A stretch of DNA of 64,000 nt, taken from positions 124,001 to 188,000 of the forward strand of contig JBMONF010000034.1 in NCBI GenBank assembly GCA_049323455.1, given 5' to 3'. The notes beneath the pieces were generated by a model. It had not been told where the DNA came from. It saw only the letters and a list, made by a program, of their open reading frames with translations, and did no database searches. The position numbers and the translations under genes were made by a program. The stretch comes from Hypericibacter sp049323455 (GTDB taxonomy: Bacteria > Pseudomonadota > Alphaproteobacteria > Dongiales > Dongiaceae). Of the stretch, positions 27,393 to 36,666 are shown in pieces (the stretch's first letter is position 1; the number at the start of each line of letters is the position of its first letter).

Positions 27393-29678
27393 TCATGCGG
27401 TGAGCCGGAAATAGAGCATCGGCAACTTTTCGGGCAGCGCCGCCACGCGGTCGATCTGAAGGACGTTCCGCCGCCCGAAGATGCGGGTGAGATAGCTCTC
27501 GCCCCCGCTGTCGAGACCGACGCAGAACACGTCGATGCCATCGTGAGCGAGACCCTGGACCGCCTTGCGGGCATCCTCCACCAAGTACTTCCGGTCGCTC
27601 ACGTCGATGTCCGAGGGCTCGCCGTCGCTCACGATCAGGATCAGTCGGCGGTGCGTGAGCTGCCGCTTGATCTCGGCGCCGGCATGCCGCAGCGCCGCTC
27701 CCATCCGCGTCGACAGCCCGCCGCGCAAGCCCGCCAGCCGAGCCTTCGCCGCTTCGCCATAGCTCGCCTCGAAGTCCTTGATACGGAAATAGCGGACCTC
27801 GTTTCGCCCGTTCGAGCAGAATGCGTGGATGGCGAAGGGATCGCCCAGCCCTGCCATCGCATGTGCAAGCAGCCCTGTCGCTGCGCGCTCGATGGAGATG
27901 ACCGAGGTCGTCGTTCCCTTGATCGGATCCTTGGTCGATTCCGAGATGTCGAGGAGGAGGAGAACCGCCAAATCACGGTTCTTCAGCATCGAGGTCTCGT
28001 AAACTTTCGGATCCGGTGCATGGCCCAGACGACGGTCGATGACGGCGCGTATGCTCGCTTCGAGATCGAGGCGATCGCCTTCGGGCTGGCGCCGAACCCG
28101 CGTTGCCCGGCTGACTTTGGCCGAACGGATCAGCTTGGTGATACGATTGAGGACTTCCGGATATTCGGCCAGCACGCGATCGATGCTCTCGCCGGAAGCC
28201 GTGCGCGGCTCGAACTCCACGATTTGCGTCCAATCGGGCCGCTCGCGCCCCGCCGCATGATCCCATTCCGGATAACGCGCGAGAGGGAAGCCGGTGTCCT
28301 GTTCCACCGCCCGCACGCGGGCGGCGCGATTGGCCTGATCGCGGCTTTCCTCGGCCCGTTGGCGCTGATGCGGCCGGTCTTCGTCCTCCGTTTGCTCGAT
28401 GCGAACGGAATCGTAGACGACATCGGCGTCCTCGGCAGGCGCACTGTGCGGCTGGCCGAATTCCCAGATGCCGAGGTTGTCGTCGCGATAGGCCGGCTCG
28501 ACGACGTAGCTCTTCGGATTGAATTGGATACGCATCTGCCCGAGATCGTTGCCAAGCAGGCCGCCGATCATGCGGCTGATCTGCGGATCCTCCCATCTGG
28601 GCCTCGCGTCGAGGAACATCATCTTGCCCTTGTTGACCCAGGGATCGTCATCCTCGTAGTCGGGGTCGATGAGGGCGCGTGACAGCCGCGCCATGAGCGG
28701 CTCGGCGACCAGCGCGCTGTGTGGCTCGGCGACGTGGAACGAGCGCCACAGCCGCATGAGGCCGGGAAAGTCCCGACCTGCAAGCGCTTCCACCCGCGCA
28801 TCCTCGATCAGGGAGACGAGCGCGATCTGGATCGGCTTGAGCGTGCCCACGGGGAATCGCTCCGGGGTGTAGATCATGTGTGCGCCGACATGGGCGACCG
28901 CGGCACGGAACAAACGGCGAGCCTGGTGGCCGACGAAGCCCGGATAGGTTTCCGGGAGGCGGATCAGCAATGCGTCGAAGCTCGAGCGCCGGGGCACATG
29001 CATGGCGCTCAGCTTGGGTGCGGCGGGACGGATCAGCGGCCGTAGGCGCCATAACGCCGCCAGATAGGCTTTGAGCGAGCGTTCCACGACCCCGAGAACG
29101 ACATCGCTCGCCTCCTGCTCGACCACACGCAGCGCGCCGGGATCGGACAGCGTAAAATAGGCAAGGCGTCGTTCCGGATCGTCGCCGGTCGAGCGCAGGC
29201 CGGCCAACATCCAAGCTTGGAACCCGCCGGGATCGAGCCGGCCGAGAATGATGTCCGTGCGATCGAGCACGGCACCGACCGATTCGGGTGCGGCGGCAGC
29301 CAGATCTTCCAGCACCGCGAGCCAGCGGCCAAACGCCGGCCCGTCGCGCAGCCTCCGCGCCGCGGTCGGCGCAGCCGAAAGAAGGTTCACGGCCGCGCGC
29401 ACGCCGGCACGGCGCATGACCAGATTGGCCGCATTCGCCATGGCCACGGCCGCAGCGCCGCCCACCATGTGCGCGCAAGGCGGGCTCGCCCGCACGAAAG
29501 CGGCAATACCGTTGGCGCCGATGCCGCTGTCGAAGAGGCGCTGCAGAGCGTCCGCCCAGGCATCGAATTCCACCCCGGGAAAGGCGCGCCGCACCATGTC
29601 CCAGACGCCCTTGTCCACGCTTTCCGCCAAGCGGGCGCGGCGGACCAGATCTTTGATGACGGAGGGTTCTTCTCCCAT
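27393..29678 (-). CDS. VWA-domain protein of the CbbO/NorD type
   Basis: 761 residues. The C-terminal 200 residues form a von Willebrand A domain with MIDAS LLLLDISES near residue 577, then GDPFAIHAFCSNGR and LILIVSDGEPSD. The N-terminal half is helical (SLIEDARVEALA, a conserved CbbO/NorD block). With its AAA+ partner encoded just upstream (17-nt gap), it forms the MoxR-VWA pair known from Rubisco activase CbbQO and nitric-oxide reductase NorQD, which remodel or load metalloenzymes. No Rubisco or Nor gene is present; the nearest client upstream is the amidase. Target inferred from context. Confidence 0.87.
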   Translation of the reverse strand: MGEEPSVIKDLVRRARLAESVDKGVWDMVRRAFPGVEFDAWADALQRLFDSGIGANGIAAFVRASPPCAHMVGGAAAVAMANAANLVMRRAGVRAAVNLLSAAPTAARRLRDGPAFGRWLAVLEDLAAAAPESVGAVLDRTDIILGRLDPGGFQAWMLAGLRSTGDDPERRLAYFTLSDPGALRVVEQEASDVVLGVVERSLKAYLAALWRLRPLIRPAAPKLSAMHVPRRSSFDALLIRLPETYPGFVGHQARRLFRAAVAHVGAHMIYTPERFPVGTLKPIQIALVSLIEDARVEALAGRDFPGLMRLWRSFHVAEPHSALVAEPLMARLSRALIDPDYEDDDPWVNKGKMMFLDARPRWEDPQISRMIGGLLGNDLGQMRIQFNPKSYVVEPAYRDDNLGIWEFGQPHSAPAEDADVVYDSVRIEQTEDEDRPHQRQRAEESRDQANRAARVRAVEQDTGFPLARYPEWDHAAGRERPDWTQIVEFEPRTASGESIDRVLAEYPEVLNRITKLIRSAKVSRATRVRRQPEGDRLDLEASIRAVIDRRLGHAPDPKVYETSMLKNRDLAVLLLLDISESTKDPIKGTTTSVISIERAATGLLAHAMAGLGDPFAIHAFCSNGRNEVRYFRIKDFEASYGEAAKARLAGLRGGLSTRMGAALRHAGAEIKRQLTHRRLILIVSDGEPSDIDVSDRKYLVEDARKAVQGLAHDGIDVFCVGLDSGGESYLTRIFGRRNVLQIDRVAALPEKLPMLYFRLTA

Positions 29679-29695
29679 GACGCCCGCGGTGGCCC

Positions 29696-30493
29696 TCAGA
29701 CGCAGGCCATGATCGCTTCGCTCAGCGCCTCGCGCAGATCGGCGTCGTCGGTGATGGGCAGAACCAGGGCCACCTGGCAGGCAGCCTCCAGCGAAATGCC
29801 GTTGGCGATCAGCCGCCCGGCCTGCACCAGCATGCGCGTCGACGCCCCCTCGTCGAGCCCGTGCCCCTTCAGGTTACGCGAGCGCCGTCCGATCTTGACG
29901 AGCCGCATGGCGAGGTCCCGCTCGATATCCGCCTCGTGCGCCACGATGTCGGCCTCGACTTCCGGGTCGGGATAACGGAAGTCGAGCGCGGCGAACCGCT
30001 GCTTCGTCGACTCCTTCAGGTCCTTCAGCACGCTTTGGTAGCCTGGATTGTAGGAGATCACGAGCTGAAAATCCGGATGCGCCTTCACCAGCTCGTTTCT
30101 TTTCTCGAGAGGCAGGATGCGCCGATCGTCGGTGAGCGGATGAATCACGACAGTCGTGTCCTGGCGCGCCTCCACGATCTCGTCGAGATAGCAGATGGCG
30201 CCAAAGCGCACGGCGACGGTGAGGGGGCCGTCGTGCCACACCGTTCCCTCGGCATCGAGCAGGAAGCGCCCGACAAGATCGGAGGCCGTCATGTCCTCGT
30301 GACATGCGACCGTGACCAGCGGCCGCCGCAGCCTCCAGGCCATATATTCCATGAATCGCGTCTTGCCGCAGCCGGTCGGACCCTTGAGCATCATGGGCAT
30401 GCGGTTGGCGTAGGCCGCCTCGAACAGCTCGATCTCGTTGCCGATCGCTCGGTAATAGGGTTCGTCGGTGATGCGGTATTCGTCGAGGTTCAT
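29696..30493 (-). CDS. MoxR-type AAA+ ATPase of the CbbQ/NorQ type
   Basis: 265 residues. Walker A GPTGCGKT at 38-45, Walker B ICYLDEI around 100-106, VISYNPGYQSVLKDLK (sensor 1 region) and the CbbQ/NirQ C-terminal block. These ATPases act as hexamers with a VWA partner to remodel a client enzyme. The gene lies 154 nt after amiE and directly before the VWA gene. Pseudomonas amiB, next to amidase, also encodes an ATPase, which supports an amidase-linked role, although AmiB is described as ClpX-like and the two need not be orthologous. Confidence 0.9.
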   Translation of the reverse strand: MNLDEYRITDEPYYRAIGNEIELFEAAYANRMPMMLKGPTGCGKTRFMEYMAWRLRRPLVTVACHEDMTASDLVGRFLLDAEGTVWHDGPLTVAVRFGAICYLDEIVEARQDTTVVIHPLTDDRRILPLEKRNELVKAHPDFQLVISYNPGYQSVLKDLKESTKQRFAALDFRYPDPEVEADIVAHEADIERDLAMRLVKIGRRSRNLKGHGLDEGASTRMLVQAGRLIANGISLEAACQVALVLPITDDADLREALSEAIMACV

Positions 30494-30612
30494 CGCAAGA
30501 ACAGGGCCCTGGCTGCGTTATCGGATCGAACGGGAACATCCGCGAGAACATCGCCTCGCGGGCCCCATCGGGTGGCGGGTGCCCGAGCCTAGCACAGGCA
30601 AACCGGGCGAGA

Positions 30613-30637
30613 AGGGGCGGCCAGGTCGGCCGCCCCT
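30613..30637 (-). terminator. Strong stem-loop between amiE and the AAA+ gene
   Basis: Perfect 10-bp stem AGGGGCGGCC/GGCCGCCCCT with a 5-nt loop, 10 nt after the amiE stop. No long T run follows, so it may be a partial terminator or an mRNA-stabilising element that keeps amiE expression above that of the ATPase pair. Confidence 0.55.
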
Positions 30638-30647
30638 GTCGCGACGA

Positions 30648-31688
30648 TCAACGATGGCGGGCCGTCTTCGGGTTCGGAATGCCTTCGATGGGGCATTCCT
30701 CCGTGCCCGGCGTCGTGCGGGTAAGCGCCTCGACCATTTCCCGGGTCCCGTCGGGATCCGTGACCCACTTCCGATAGAAATCGTATGGACAGGCCGCGAC
30801 GCCTCTGGCCGTCTCGCCCGAATTGATCATGCCCGTATAGCCGCGGTGCAGCAGCTTGAACAGGTGGTTCTGCGACTGCATGTTGCGTCTCGCATCGCGC
30901 AGCAGCGACTTGGAGAGCTGGGCGTATTGGATGCCGTTCTCCTCCTCCCCGCATTCGCCGAGCGTGCGGCCGTCGAAGCCGATGATCGCCGAGTGCCCGA
31001 AGTAGGAATAAACCCCGTCGAAGCCCGAGGCGTTGGCGACGGCAACATAGGTGTTGTTTGCCCACGCCATCGCCTTGGCCATGATCACCTGCTGATCCTT
31101 GGCCGGATACATATAGCCCTGGCAGCGGACGATCAGCTCGGCGCCTTTCATGGCGCAGTCGCGCCAGATTTCGGGGTAGTTGCCGTCGTCGCAGATGATC
31201 AGGCTGACCTTGAGGCCCTTGGGTCCGTCGGTCACGTAGGTGCAGTTGCCCGGATACCAGCCTTCAATCGGCACCCAGGGCATGATCTTGCGGTATTTTT
31301 GGACGATCTCGCCCTTGTCGTTCATCAGAATGAGCGTGTTGTAGGGCGCCTTGTTGGGATGGTCTTCGTGACGCTCGCCGGTCAGCGAGAACACGCCCCA
31401 CACCTTCGCCTTGCGGCAGGCTTCCGCGAAAATGTCGGTCTCCTCTCCCGGCACCTTCGAGGCGGTCTCATACATCTCCTTCTGGTCGTACATGATCCCA
31501 TGCGTGCTGTATTCGGGGAAGATGACCAGATCCATGCCCGGAAGACCGACCTTCATCCCGAGAACCATGTCGGCAATCTTCCTCGCATTGTCGAGCACCT
31601 CCTTCTTGGTGTGGAGGCGCGGCATCTTGTAGTTCACAACGGCGACACCAATGGTGTCGTTACTGCTCGAAATATCGCCATGCAGCAT
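30648..31688 (-). CDS. amiE: Aliphatic amidase AmiE
   Basis: 346 residues, exactly the length of Pseudomonas AmiE, and near-identical over long blocks (MLHGDISSSNDTIGVAVVNY, PEIWRDCAMKGAELIVRCQG, SYFGHSAIIGFDGRTLGECG). The nitrilase-type catalytic Glu59, Lys134 and Cys166 are all at the expected positions. It hydrolyses short aliphatic amides to acid and ammonia in the cytoplasm. AAGGAG lies 8 nt before ATG. An ANTAR-type leader 284 nt upstream suggests AmiR control; between leader and start nothing else was recognised. Confidence 0.97.
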   Translation of the reverse strand: MLHGDISSSNDTIGVAVVNYKMPRLHTKKEVLDNARKIADMVLGMKVGLPGMDLVIFPEYSTHGIMYDQKEMYETASKVPGEETDIFAEACRKAKVWGVFSLTGERHEDHPNKAPYNTLILMNDKGEIVQKYRKIMPWVPIEGWYPGNCTYVTDGPKGLKVSLIICDDGNYPEIWRDCAMKGAELIVRCQGYMYPAKDQQVIMAKAMAWANNTYVAVANASGFDGVYSYFGHSAIIGFDGRTLGECGEEENGIQYAQLSKSLLRDARRNMQSQNHLFKLLHRGYTGMINSGETARGVAACPYDFYRKWVTDPDGTREMVEALTRTTPGTEECPIEGIPNPKTARHR

Positions 31689-31971
31689 TGTCCTGACTCC
31701 TTGTGATTGCCGTTTTCCGATCGACTTCGTACCCGTCGATCCCAAGCGATACGGGCGACGCATAGAGATCCGGCCGAGCCGGCATGCCCTGGCACTGCAA
31801 AGCGCAATGGGCGTAACGGTTCACCACATCGCGCAACGGCCGACTGTTCCGACCGTCCACAATCCGATGACCTTGCCGCCGTCGATGCGAAGCCTTCTGA
31901 GCCTTCTCGCTTCAGCCGGGGGCGCGCTCTATCTACCTGCTTCGGTTTGCTTCGCCCTTTTCGGCGCCGGG

Positions 31972-32048
31972 AAAAGCAAAAAGCCCCCCGCCGCCGGCTG
32001 GCTGACGAGAGGCTCCGATGCCACGATCTCGGCGGCGATGCTGCCGCC
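31972..32048 (-). promoter_or_regulatory. ANTAR-responsive two-hairpin leader with terminator, upstream of amiE
   Basis: Minus strand. P1 (32048-32031): stem GGCGGC/GCCGCC, hexaloop AGCAUC, which has A1 but A rather than G at position 4. P2 (32022-32011): stem GGC/GCC, hexaloop AUCGGA with A1 and G4. The P2 3' arm is the start of a terminator (32013-31983, arms GCCUCUCG and CGGGGGGC with two G-U pairs) followed by UUUUUGCUUUU. P1 shares GCGGCAGC with the other two leaders. Weaker than those two but with the same architecture. Confidence 0.75.
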
Positions 32049-32488
32049 CCTGCAATTGCAGGCCAAGAAGTGAATTGACGCTACCCCGTCGATTCCCGGA
32101 TGTCAACGAGGCTGGACATCCGGGACGGCGTCCTTCTTCGTGGCTGTCCGGCTTCAGCCCATTGAAGCGCCTGCATGCCCCGCTGAGTCCTGCCCTCCGG
32201 CGAGGCCAAGCGCATGGTCGGTCGCAATGTCGCCCCCACGATCGCGTCGGCCTTCCGTTCGTCGTTTATCCGTGCCTCGACCAGGACGGACATGTTTTGG
32301 CGACATTAATCAAATCCCGCGTCCGTGCGCCACCGCCTGTTTCCGCAGATGATGCGCTAGACAGCAGGATTTCATCGCCACCAAGCAGGAAACCATGATC
32401 CAGCGAGTTCCATCACCGTCTACGGCCCCGCGGCGAGCTTCCGCAGTGCACCCTTTGGGCCAGGGGACGCCAGCGGCAATGAGATGAT
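32049..32488. other. Intergenic region upstream of the amiE leader
   Basis: Separates the end of the ABC transporter ATPase gene from the amiE leader. It should contain the amiE promoter. A palindromic CCTGCAATTGCAGG lies at its edge (about 32049-32063). No credible gene was seen. Confidence 0.4.
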
Positions 32489-33580
32489 TCAGTTCGGTAG
32501 CACATAGGCATCAGCGGCATCCCAGGTAACAGCAAGGGACCGCTGTGAGTGACCGCTGTGGCCGAGCTGGGGCCCATAGGAGGTCAACGCCCTGATCTCT
32601 CGCCCTATACCGCCGTCAGCGTAGATACGAATTGTGGCGCCGACAAACTCCTCGCCGACAATCTTGGCCACGAAGCCATTCTCTTTCGGGATGTCCACGT
32701 CGCGACCAATTCGGATGCGATCTTCGGGGACGACAAAGGTCACGTTGTCGCCGACCGAGAACTTTCGCAACGGATTTACTGGCACTCTTGCGCGAAATGC
32801 CGAGCCGGTGACATGCATCCAGCCCGGACTGACGCTCTCGACTATTGCCTCGAACAGGTTCGAGGAGCCCAGGAACTCCGCCACGAAGCGGTTGCGCGGC
32901 GCGCAGTAGATGTCGATCGGGGTCCCGATCTGCTCGATCCGGCCCTGGCTCATGATGATCACGCGATCGGCCATCGAGAAGGCCTCGGACTGGCTGTGCG
33001 TGACATAGACGAACGTGATGCCGAGCTCCTTCTGCAGCTGCGTGAGGACGGTCTGCATTCGCACCTTGAGGTGTGCATCGAGGGCGCTCAACGGCTCGTC
33101 CAGCAGCAGGATCTTTGGCTCGGTGACGAGGCTGCGGGCCAGAGCGACGCGCTGCTTCTGGCCGCCGGAGAGCTGCGCGATGTTGCGCTCGGCGAATTCG
33201 CCCAGCCCCATTCGCTCGATCCAGCTCAGTGCGCGCTTCCGCCTCGCAGGCGCCGGCACCTTGCGCATTCGCAGCCCGAACTCGACATTCTCGAGGACGG
33301 TCAGGAAGGGAAACAGCGCTAGGCTCTGCCAAACCATGGGGGTGTCGCGCTTCCAGGCCGGCAGATCGTTGCTGCGTTCGCCCTCGATGCGGATCTCGCC
33401 CGCGCTCGGCGTCTCGAGGCCAGCCAACATCCGCAGCATCGTCGTCTTGCCGCAACCCGAGGATCCCATGATGGCAAGAAACTCGCCGCGATGGATGTCG
33501 AAGCTCGTCTGTTGCACGGCGGTGACGGGACCGAAGCGCTTGACGACGTTGTCGACTTCGACCAGGGCGGAAGGAAGCAT
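32489..33580 (-). CDS. ABC transporter ATPase, polyamine/opine (PotA) type
   Basis: 363 residues: Walker A GSSGCGKTTMLRMLAGLE, signature QLSGGQKQRVALARSL, Walker B ILLLDEPLSALDAHLK, and a C-terminal TOBE-like domain (about 270-350). It ends the four-gene transporter unit whose binding protein and two permeases lie upstream. Because creatininase and creatinase genes are adjacent and divergent, and a LysR gene precedes the unit, creatinine or creatine is the likely cargo; this is inference from context. Confidence 0.93.
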   Translation of the reverse strand: MLPSALVEVDNVVKRFGPVTAVQQTSFDIHRGEFLAIMGSSGCGKTTMLRMLAGLETPSAGEIRIEGERSNDLPAWKRDTPMVWQSLALFPFLTVLENVEFGLRMRKVPAPARRKRALSWIERMGLGEFAERNIAQLSGGQKQRVALARSLVTEPKILLLDEPLSALDAHLKVRMQTVLTQLQKELGITFVYVTHSQSEAFSMADRVIIMSQGRIEQIGTPIDIYCAPRNRFVAEFLGSSNLFEAIVESVSPGWMHVTGSAFRARVPVNPLRKFSVGDNVTFVVPEDRIRIGRDVDIPKENGFVAKIVGEEFVGATIRIYADGGIGREIRALTSYGPQLGHSGHSQRSLAVTWDAADAYVLPN

Positions 33581-33590
33581 GGAATTCTCC

Positions 33591-34403
33591 TCAAGCTTCG
33601 CGGTCGGCTGGAGCGGGTCGCGCCTGGCGCCGCATGAGAAGGAGCTGCGCCACTGCGACGAGAGTGATGGTCGTGCCGAACACCACCGTGCCGATCGCGT
33701 TGATGCGCGGGCTGACCTGACCCTGCAGAAACCCGAGGACCCGAACCGGCAGCGTCTCCTGAAGACCCGACACGAACCAGGCGACAGCGAATTCGTCGAA
33801 GGAGACGGCCATGGTGATGAACAGCGCCGCCAGGATCGAGGGTAGCGTGAACGGCAGGATCACAGTCCGGAGCGCAGCCCACTGGTCGGCGCCGAGGTTC
33901 CATGCCGCCGCCTCCAGGCTCGGATCCATCTGCGAGAGGCGCAGGCGAATGATCGCCATGGCGAAGGGCGCGCACATCACGACGTGGGCCAGCAGGACCG
34001 ACCAGATGCTGCCGGAGAGGCCGATCCGCGACAGGTAGGCCAGCATCGCAAGGCCCAGGATGACGACGGGAATGGTCGGCGGCAGAAACGCCAGAGCCAG
34101 ATAGAGCCTCTTGCCGATGAAATTGAACCGGTAGTCCGTATAGGCCGCTCCGAACCCCAGCAGAGTGGCGATGGCCGAGGCGCCGATCCCCACGATGAAC
34201 GAATTGCGGAATCCGTCCAGCACCAGCGGATCCGAGAAGATCGCCCTGTACCAGTCGGTCGTGAAATGTCCGAGGGGAAGCGAGGGAAAGCGATCGGAAT
34301 TGAAGGAGAACACCACGCTCGCCGCGATCGGCGCGAAGATGAACAGCAGGGCTCCGACGATATAGAGGCGAAGCGACCAGGCGACGAGTCGGTCGACCAT
34401 CAT
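33591..34403 (-). CDS. ABC transporter permease, PotC type
   Basis: 270 residues, six predicted membrane helices (LYIVGALLFIFAPIAASVVF at the N-terminus) and the EAA loop LEAAAWNLGADQWAALRTVILP. ATG 34403 overlaps the upstream permease stop as ATGA. It ends 10 nt before the ATPase gene. Confidence 0.93.
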   Translation of the reverse strand: MMVDRLVAWSLRLYIVGALLFIFAPIAASVVFSFNSDRFPSLPLGHFTTDWYRAIFSDPLVLDGFRNSFIVGIGASAIATLLGFGAAYTDYRFNFIGKRLYLALAFLPPTIPVVILGLAMLAYLSRIGLSGSIWSVLLAHVVMCAPFAMAIIRLRLSQMDPSLEAAAWNLGADQWAALRTVILPFTLPSILAALFITMAVSFDEFAVAWFVSGLQETLPVRVLGFLQGQVSPRINAIGTVVFGTTITLVAVAQLLLMRRQARPAPADREA

Positions 34404-35260
34404 TTCCCCCGCTTCCGATAGGCGTACCCCACCGCGGCGAATGCCACAGCGAGCAGGGTACCGATCATCGTCAATGCAATGACGGCGGCGCGCGGCCACT
34501 GCTGGCCGGACTTGGTCGTGTCCGTGATCAGGATCGGCAGGGTGGCGTCCTGGCCGCCACCGAGATAGAGCGGGCTCACGAAGTCTCCGAAGGTCAGAAT
34601 GAAGCAGAACAGCGCCGCGATCACCAGGCCGACACGCGCCGAAGGAATGACCACCGCGAACACGGTGCGGAACCGGCCGCAGCGGAGGTTGTGAGCGGCC
34701 TCCACCAGCGATCGATCGACGAAGATCAGGCTGAACGACTGCAGGAGGACGACGAGAGGCAGGGTCAGGGTCAGATATCCGACGAGGGTTCCGAAGAACG
34801 TGTTGATCATCGGCACCGGCCCGATCGCGAGGTGGCGCAGAGCCGCATTCACGATTCCCGCGTCGGTCAAGAAGATCTGCCAGGAATAGACCCGGACGAG
34901 ATAGGAGGTGAAGAACGGGATCACGAGCAGAAAGATCGCCAGCCGCTGCATGTTCCGGCCGATCTTGAAGGCGATGGCATAGGAGCAGGGAAACGCCAGG
35001 CAACTGGCGACAATCGTGGCCGAGGTGGCATAGAGCCAGGTACGGCCGTAGGTGAGCCAGAAGGTTTCGCGACCGAGGACGTAGGTCCAGTTCGCCGTCT
35101 TGAAGGCTGGGTCCAACCGGAAGTTCTTTACCTCCCAGAAGCTGAGCGCGACGAGAAAGAGCAACGGGAGCGCGAAGAACAGCAGCTGCCAGAGCAGCAT
35201 CGGCGCGCCGAGCGTCAGCGCAAAGAACGGGGCCTTCGGCCGGCGGCGATGCGTCTTCAC
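34400..35260 (-). CDS. ABC transporter permease, PotB type
   Basis: About 286 residues from GTG 35260; an ATG at 35443 would add a Gly/Ala-rich segment that overlaps the binding-protein gene and spans a strong stem-loop, so the shorter form is preferred. Six helices begin at FFALTLGAPMLLWQLLFFAL; EAA loop LVEAAHNLRCGRFRTVFAVV. Partner of the PotC-type permease. The start is uncertain, with no strong ribosome site. Confidence 0.88.
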   Translation of the reverse strand: MKTHRRRPKAPFFALTLGAPMLLWQLLFFALPLLFLVALSFWEVKNFRLDPAFKTANWTYVLGRETFWLTYGRTWLYATSATIVASCLAFPCSYAIAFKIGRNMQRLAIFLLVIPFFTSYLVRVYSWQIFLTDAGIVNAALRHLAIGPVPMINTFFGTLVGYLTLTLPLVVLLQSFSLIFVDRSLVEAAHNLRCGRFRTVFAVVIPSARVGLVIAALFCFILTFGDFVSPLYLGGGQDATLPILITDTTKSGQQWPRAAVIALTMIGTLLAVAFAAVGYAYRKRGK

Positions 35261-35366
35261 GGTCGTGTCCGTGCCACGATTGGATCCGGCCCCGGCCCCG
35301 CTGTCGAAGGCGATCGCGGAAGAGCCGAGCGCTCCCAGTGCAAGCGTTGGCCCGTCCGGAGCGCCG

Positions 35367-35394
35367 CCGGATGCGGCGATGAAGCCGCATCCGG
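35367..35394 (-). terminator. Stem-loop after the binding-protein gene
   Basis: Perfect 11-bp stem CCGGATGCGGC/GCCGCATCCGG with hexaloop, starting 18 nt after the binding-protein stop. There is no T tract. Such hairpins commonly protect the upstream message so that binding protein exceeds permease. Confidence 0.55.
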
Positions 35395-35411
35395 GGCGGG
35401 CGGCGAGCCGC

Positions 35412-36551
35412 TCAGGCACTCTTATAGTCCGTCCAGAAGTCATTCCACTCCTCGATGCTCTGCTGCACCGGGAGTTGGCGGAACTGAATCCGGCCGCTGC
35501 GGATGTCGTCCATGACGTTCGGCTTGTCCAGTTCCATCCGCTGGCGGCGGGCCTCGTCGGGCAGCTCCTTCGCCAAGAGCTCCCATCCCTTGCGGTTGGG
35601 AATCATGGCCGGATACGCCGCCATGTTGGCCGACTTCACCTGCCCGGCGGGCGAGGTGATGTATTGGATCCATTTGCGCGCCAGATCCTGCTTCTGCGAG
35701 CCTTTGCCGATCGAGAAGGATTCCGTCCATTGCAGGCCGCCCTCCTGCGGAATGACCGAGCGGACCGGGGCGCCGTTCTTCTCCAGAACGCCCGTGATCC
35801 AGTCGCCGATGCCGCAGAAGGCCAGCATCTGGCCGTTCTTGAGCGACGAAAAGGTGCCGCCGTAATCGAAGAATCCGCCGATGTTCGAGCGCAGCTTCCT
35901 CGTCACCTCCTGCACCTTCTCCCATGCGGTCTCGTCGATGTCGTAGGGCTTCCGGTTGCCGGCATAGAGGCTCAGCTCGCCGAGGTTCGGCAGATACCAG
36001 TCGAAATGCCCGACCTTCCCCTTGAGCTTGTCGCTGAAGAACACCCCGTAGGTGCTCGCCTCGGCCTCGGTCAGGGCATTCGTATTGTAGGACACGCCCA
36101 GGAAGCCGAAGCGCGTGATCACGGAGTAGAGCTTTCCGTCTGCCCAATGGCCCGGGAAATGCTGGAATTCCGGAAAGAAGTCGTCGAAGGGATAGTCCCT
36201 CGGATCGAGCTCCTCGACGTAACCGGCGGCGCGCAGCTGCTGGACATACTCCGCGTCGGACAGGACCAGATCGTAGGTCCCGGGGGGCGACTGCGAGATC
36301 AGCGCGAGCATGTTGTCGCCACCCGTGTAGTATTTCGGCACGAACTTGACGTTGTGCTCGTTCTCGAACGCCTGGACGACATCCGGCTCCGCATGGCCGT
36401 ACCAGGCAAGCATGGTCAGCTCCACCGGCGCGGCGCGCACGGCGCGGCTCAAGAAGGGCATCGCGGTGGCCGCCGCGCCGGTGGCGGTCGCTTTCAGCAG
36501 AGTGCGGCGGGACAAGGCATGGCGGTGCGAACTCGAGTTCGTGATCGACAT
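35412..36551 (-). CDS. ABC transporter substrate-binding protein, PotD type, Tat-exported
   Basis: 379 residues. N-terminal SRRTLLKATATGAAATAMPF is a twin-arginine signal. The mature protein is a type II polyamine/spermidine-like binding fold (VELTMLAWYGHAEPDVVQAF, YYTGGDNMLA, YDLVLSDAEYVQQL, SYNTNAL). GGGAGGACCTCT precedes ATG. It is the first gene of the transporter unit, 115 nt after the LysR gene on the same strand. Confidence 0.92.
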   Translation of the reverse strand: MSITNSSSHRHALSRRTLLKATATGAAATAMPFLSRAVRAAPVELTMLAWYGHAEPDVVQAFENEHNVKFVPKYYTGGDNMLALISQSPPGTYDLVLSDAEYVQQLRAAGYVEELDPRDYPFDDFFPEFQHFPGHWADGKLYSVITRFGFLGVSYNTNALTEAEASTYGVFFSDKLKGKVGHFDWYLPNLGELSLYAGNRKPYDIDETAWEKVQEVTRKLRSNIGGFFDYGGTFSSLKNGQMLAFCGIGDWITGVLEKNGAPVRSVIPQEGGLQWTESFSIGKGSQKQDLARKWIQYITSPAGQVKSANMAAYPAMIPNRKGWELLAKELPDEARRQRMELDKPNVMDDIRSGRIQFRQLPVQQSIEEWNDFWTDYKSA

Positions 36552-36666
36552 AGAGGTCCTCCCAGTGGCGCCGGTTTTGACGGGGCGATCCCGCGCCAGG
36601 GAACGTTATACCGGCCTCAACTCCGATTTTTGAAATTGATCGATTTAATGAAGACCAAAGTTCCGC

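Noticed and set aside
27393..30493. Assignment as nitric oxide reductase norQ-norD
   Set aside because: No norC or norB nearby and the pair is placed behind amiE; the family link stands but the Nor function is not supported.
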